A DNA stretch of 64,000 nt, from assembly GCF_026914265.1 (NCBI RefSeq), contig NC_069124.1:20315648-20379647 (forward strand), in the 5' to 3' direction. Both the position numbers and the translations under genes were made by a program. Positions 60,830 through 64,000 of the stretch are shown here, piece after piece. The notes beneath the pieces were generated by a model. It had not been told where the DNA came from and made no database searches. It saw only the letters and a list, made by a program, of their open reading frames with translations. The stretch's first letter is position 1, and each line of letters begins with the position of its first letter. The stretch comes from Mya arenaria. Lineage: Eukaryota > Mollusca > Bivalvia > Myida > Myidae.

Positions 60830-62680
60830 ACTTTTTTTATCACATGCTTAAAACGGTGTTTTTTTTACCAATTTAGTTCCACTTTCTGAACCCATTGTTT
60901 GACAGCCAAATTACTCAGAGGGGAATGTCAACGATGCGCCATATAGATAGTTCCAAATAAAAATGACAAAAAATAGCTAAAAGTTATCAAGTTTTAAATC
61001 TGATAAATCGCTTAACAAGTCACAAATATAAAATGTGTAGTACAATATCCAACAACATGAATAACGAACAATTTTAACCAAAAAACCCAATAAGTACACA
61101 ATTTGATGACGTCACACTAAGAGTATAAGCATTTACGCGGTTTATGCGACCTACATCGGTCTGTCAAGTTTTACTGTGTGCACGGATTTAATGTTATTTG
61201 CTGTCGCTTTCTTCAATGATTTTGCAGCGTTTTTTTTAATGTATATGGAGTTTCACAACATGCAGATGATTACAGAGAAGCCTTACTCTGTACTGCATGG
61301 ATTTTGATGTTGAAAAAGTTCCACCAAGAATGTTTCCAGAGACCATGATGTTTTAGCCGTCATTGGATGTGTAAGGAGAAGTCTGTGCTGCAGGATTCGT
61401 ATTTGTGTTTGGGTTTTTTTGGTAACCGACAGCTGATTAAACTCGCAAGCAAATGACATTGATTGCATATTGCCGGTGTTTGTCAAGATGGAGATGTTGT
61501 AAATGTTCTCGTGTTGTCTGTCACTAATGTGGCTGTATTTGTTGACTGACTGGATATTTCTGTGATTAGTGATCTGCATTATCTGGTTGGCGGAACATTG
61601 TTTTAAGAAAGATTTTGAACAAGATGCTTTCTGGCACTATGATTCTTTAGCCATTTGTCTCCCGAAAGTCCTACGACGTTATCGTCATTTTTAACCGCTT
61701 TAACGTTGCATAGATTACTTGAGGTGTTTTTCGATAGTATGCTATTTTTTCTGCTCCAGTTTAGAACTTCATCTCAATAGTGGAGATGAAAGTATTTATA
61801 CATTATTCATTTTAATTTAATTCTAAACAAATAAGTTATGAGTGAATTATATTGCAATGTTCGTATATAATCGTATACGTAAACATTATTGAGTTTTCAA
61901 ACGTAACGTCGACATCACATTAATATCAAAGGCTGTGACATCGCGGCTAGATTTTGCAATTTTCAAGTGTTAAATTCAGTTTATATTTAACTTAAGACAA
62001 ATGCACACCAATTTGTAGTCAATTTTATGTACTTTTAGACTGCAGTGGCAGCTTTATAAACAAATGCATATTTCTTTAAATATTTCGGAAAGTTACAACT
62101 TCGTTAATTTATTTTTTGGCATTTTTTGACACGTGTGACTTCGCGGCTAGATTAAAGTATATATATAATAAACTCTAAAATCAGAGTCAAAATAGGACAA
62201 ACACTTACTAATTAAAAGGTAGAATTAATGTACTTTTTGTCGACATAAATATTATAGAAAACATACAATAGATAAACAAAATACAGAAGTTTTAACAAAT
62301 CTGGTCGCGGGAAAACATAAAATCTTACTTTTTCAACTTGATATGTCTTTCGCTTGCCGTTTTTTACCGGAAATCTTGAACTGCATATGATTAAAACTAC
62401 GTCATATATAGTTGACGTCACGTCACCGAGTCTTCTTTTTTGGCCGAAAAAAATAATTTTATTAATTTACCAAGCCGCTAAACAATGCGCATTGGTAAAT
62501 TATGTTACATCTTACTATTGTTATATGTCGAATTAAATTTATACTAATTAATCAACCTACATGCAATCCCATTTACTATTTGGGCGACAGTTTTGCCTTT
62601 CTTGTCATATAAGAATATCAACAATCGTATTTCTATAACAATTTTCATGACGCATTGAGTTGCAAAAAAAATAACAAATT
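60830..62680. other. Intergenic stretch without recognisable gene
   Basis: Only short frames are present. The motif GACATCGCGGCTAGATT (about 61936) recurs as GACTTCGCGGCTAGATT (about 62142) about 200 bp later. Nothing else was assigned. Confidence 0.4.
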
Positions 62681-62684
62681 CCCG

Positions 62685-62729
62685 ATGTACGCCAACATCG
62701 TACGCAACGTCTACAGCTTCATCATTGAG
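62685..62729 (+). CDS. Candidate short coding exon upstream of copy 3
   Basis: ATG at 62685 opens MYANIVRNVYSFIIE, followed directly by a consensus donor GAG/GTAAGT. The 45 nt are GC-richer than their surroundings. The exon ends in phase 0, and the acceptor at 63746 also opens in phase 0 (ATA ACT GAA ATC GCA ATG). Splicing the two would therefore add 20 residues before the MADEEDKQ start. There is no equivalent upstream of copy 2. It could equally be chance or belong to another gene. Confidence 0.28.
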
Positions 62730-62991
62730 GTAAGTATTTGTTGGCGTTTAAACCATTTTGTTTATAAACAATGCGGAAGGATATCTAGGTCCCTTTGTGA
62801 TTAGTCTAGCCAATAGAAATATCTGATATGTTATCGTACACATGTGTAAGATAAATATATTCGTAATGGGTATATTACACGGAAAACAAGGGCAAGCATG
62901 TGATAAATAACGTTTATAAAAAAAAAAAAACATTACTTATCAATAGTGTCTTCCAATAACGGAATTAGATTCGATACAGGTTAAATCAGCG

Positions 62992-63573
62992 CACTCCAAC
63001 AAGGAATGTTAATTCAACGTCTTCAAACGAAGTCAATGGTTATATGATATGATATCGATTGTTGTTTTCGTATAAAATCATTTCGTATTATCACCTGCCT
63101 GATGAAGATACAGATTGGCGGTGTACTGAATCAAGTGGTTATCTTTACTGATAAACCAAACACCTACTTGAACGAAAAATAGGACTCCTGAAGTTAATGG
63201 ATTCATATTAAGGTAAACGATTGGACTTATCGTTCATTTTCGTATAGATTTTGAAGTTTGAAAGATTATTGTACATTTTACACACTCCAACAAGGAATGT
63301 TAATTCAACGTCTTCAAACGAAGTCAATGGTTATATGATATGATATCGATTGTTGTTTTCGTATAAAATCATTTCGTATTATCACCTGCCTGATGAAGAT
63401 ACAGATTGGCGGTGTACTGAATCAAGTGGTTATCTTTACTGATAAACCAAACACCTACTTGAACGAAAAATAGGACTCCTGAAGTTAATGGATTCATATT
63501 AAGGTAAACGATTGGACTTATCGTTCATTTTCGTATAGATTTTGAAGTTTGAAAGATTATTGTACATTTTACA
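62992..63573. repeat. Exact 291-bp tandem duplication of the copy 3 promoter and 5' UTR exon
   Basis: 62992-63282 and 63283-63573 look identical base for base. Each carries a TATAAAA box (63071, 63361) and the UTR exon end ATTAAG/GTAAAC (63212, 63503). The homologous single-copy region upstream of copy 2 is about 39640-39900. Confidence 0.93.
63071..63503 (+). promoter_or_regulatory. Two candidate TATA promoters with 5' UTR donors for copy 3
   Basis: TTCGTATAAAATC occurs at 63067-63079 and 63357-63369, each about 135-140 bp ahead of a GTAAAC donor homologous to the copy 2 UTR donor at 39836. Transcription would start around 63100 and/or 63390. Start sites are inferred from TATA spacing only. 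Confidence 0.45.
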
Positions 63574-63761
63574 CATGCAGAAACAAAAGTTTGTTTTGTA
63601 TGATAACGGGCGCATACCGACATACATATTTTACTTATAACCTTCTTATTGACCTTAAGTCACTTAAATGAAATCGAAAGTAGCAGCTGTTTAGCGAATT
63701 AAAGACCGCGTTAATTACTTCCTAGTTTATTGTTTTTCATTTTTAGATAACTGAAATCGCA

Positions 63762-63802
63762 ATGGCTGATGAAGAGGACAAACAATTTACAAATAATTTT
63801 GA
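63762..63802 (+). CDS. SPATA18-like: MIEAP/SPATA18-like gene, copy 3, first coding exon
   Basis: ATG at 63762 lies 15 nt after a TTTTTAG acceptor. It reads MADEEDKQFTNNF and stops at a GTAAGT donor in phase 2. Only two or three bases differ from copy 2's first exon. Intron sequence after it also follows copy 2 (40138 onwards) to the window end, so the rest of the gene should lie beyond 64000. Confidence 0.78.
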
Positions 63803-64000
63803 GTAAGTTTATTTAATTTTAGAATTCCAACTTAAATACAATTACTTTAAAGTTGTGCTACAAACCAACACAACGCGATCGGCTTATTAAACCGGATGTG
63901 AAATATCTTAAACAAAAACATTAAATTCGTAATAGTATGAAGTTGTATTTGAATTTGTCATTGGTTGTCGGATGTAGACTTGCGTACATATGTTTATGAT

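Noticed and set aside
61283-61579. 98-codon minus-strand frame
   Set aside because: No domain, no splice signal in a consistent frame, and no counterpart upstream of copy 2.

Overview
The window looks like nuclear DNA of a bivalve mollusc, most likely a heterodont clam. It is AT-rich, its genes are built of short exons in long introns, and it is crowded with small non-autonomous DNA transposons. It also has a 'pearl'/DINE-like element (146-bp core repeats, GACG microsatellite, 3' hairpin) of a kind first described in oysters. The organism call is inference; no species marker was seen.

The backbone is a tandem array of three plus-strand genes related to mitochondria-eating protein (MIEAP/SPATA18). 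Copy 1 (exons 241-10857) has lost its 5' end to the window edge. Copy 2 (ATG at 40097, stop at 53486) spans about 13.4 kb, with one junction unresolved. Copy 3 shows only its promoter region, a 5' UTR exon and the first coding exon (63762-63802). Each long copy has a coiled-coil N-terminal half made of small exons, mostly phase 2, followed by a recognisable MIEAP C-terminal domain. That domain is split by a fast-changing polar linker. Flanks were duplicated too: 10.86-13.6 kb matches 53.5-58.86 kb, and 37.3-40.1 kb matches 59.2-63.8 kb. Later insertions (hAT, LINE, MITEs, foldback elements) tell the copies apart. The coiled-coil exons are turning over: one 222-nt exon is present only in copy 2, one is decayed in copy 2, and a 280-bp duplication in copy 2 left one good exon in each half.

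The 13.6-37.3 kb spacer between copies 1 and 2 holds a 2-kb, 20-bp-unit minisatellite and long AT and AAT microsatellites. It also holds the pearl-like element, a 1.96-kb inverted-repeat transposon with a foldback element and microsatellites inside it, a three-level nest of DNA transposons, and three tandem tRNA-like genes in identical 189-bp units. Between about 25.8 and 32.7 kb there are signs of an unrelated minus-strand spliced gene. Its last four candidate exons share phase 1, but one carries an in-frame TAG. I do not recognise its product.

Much of the remaining sequence is intron or intergenic DNA in which I see no gene. All splice calls are by eye from GT/AG signals, reading frame and comparison of the two long copies.
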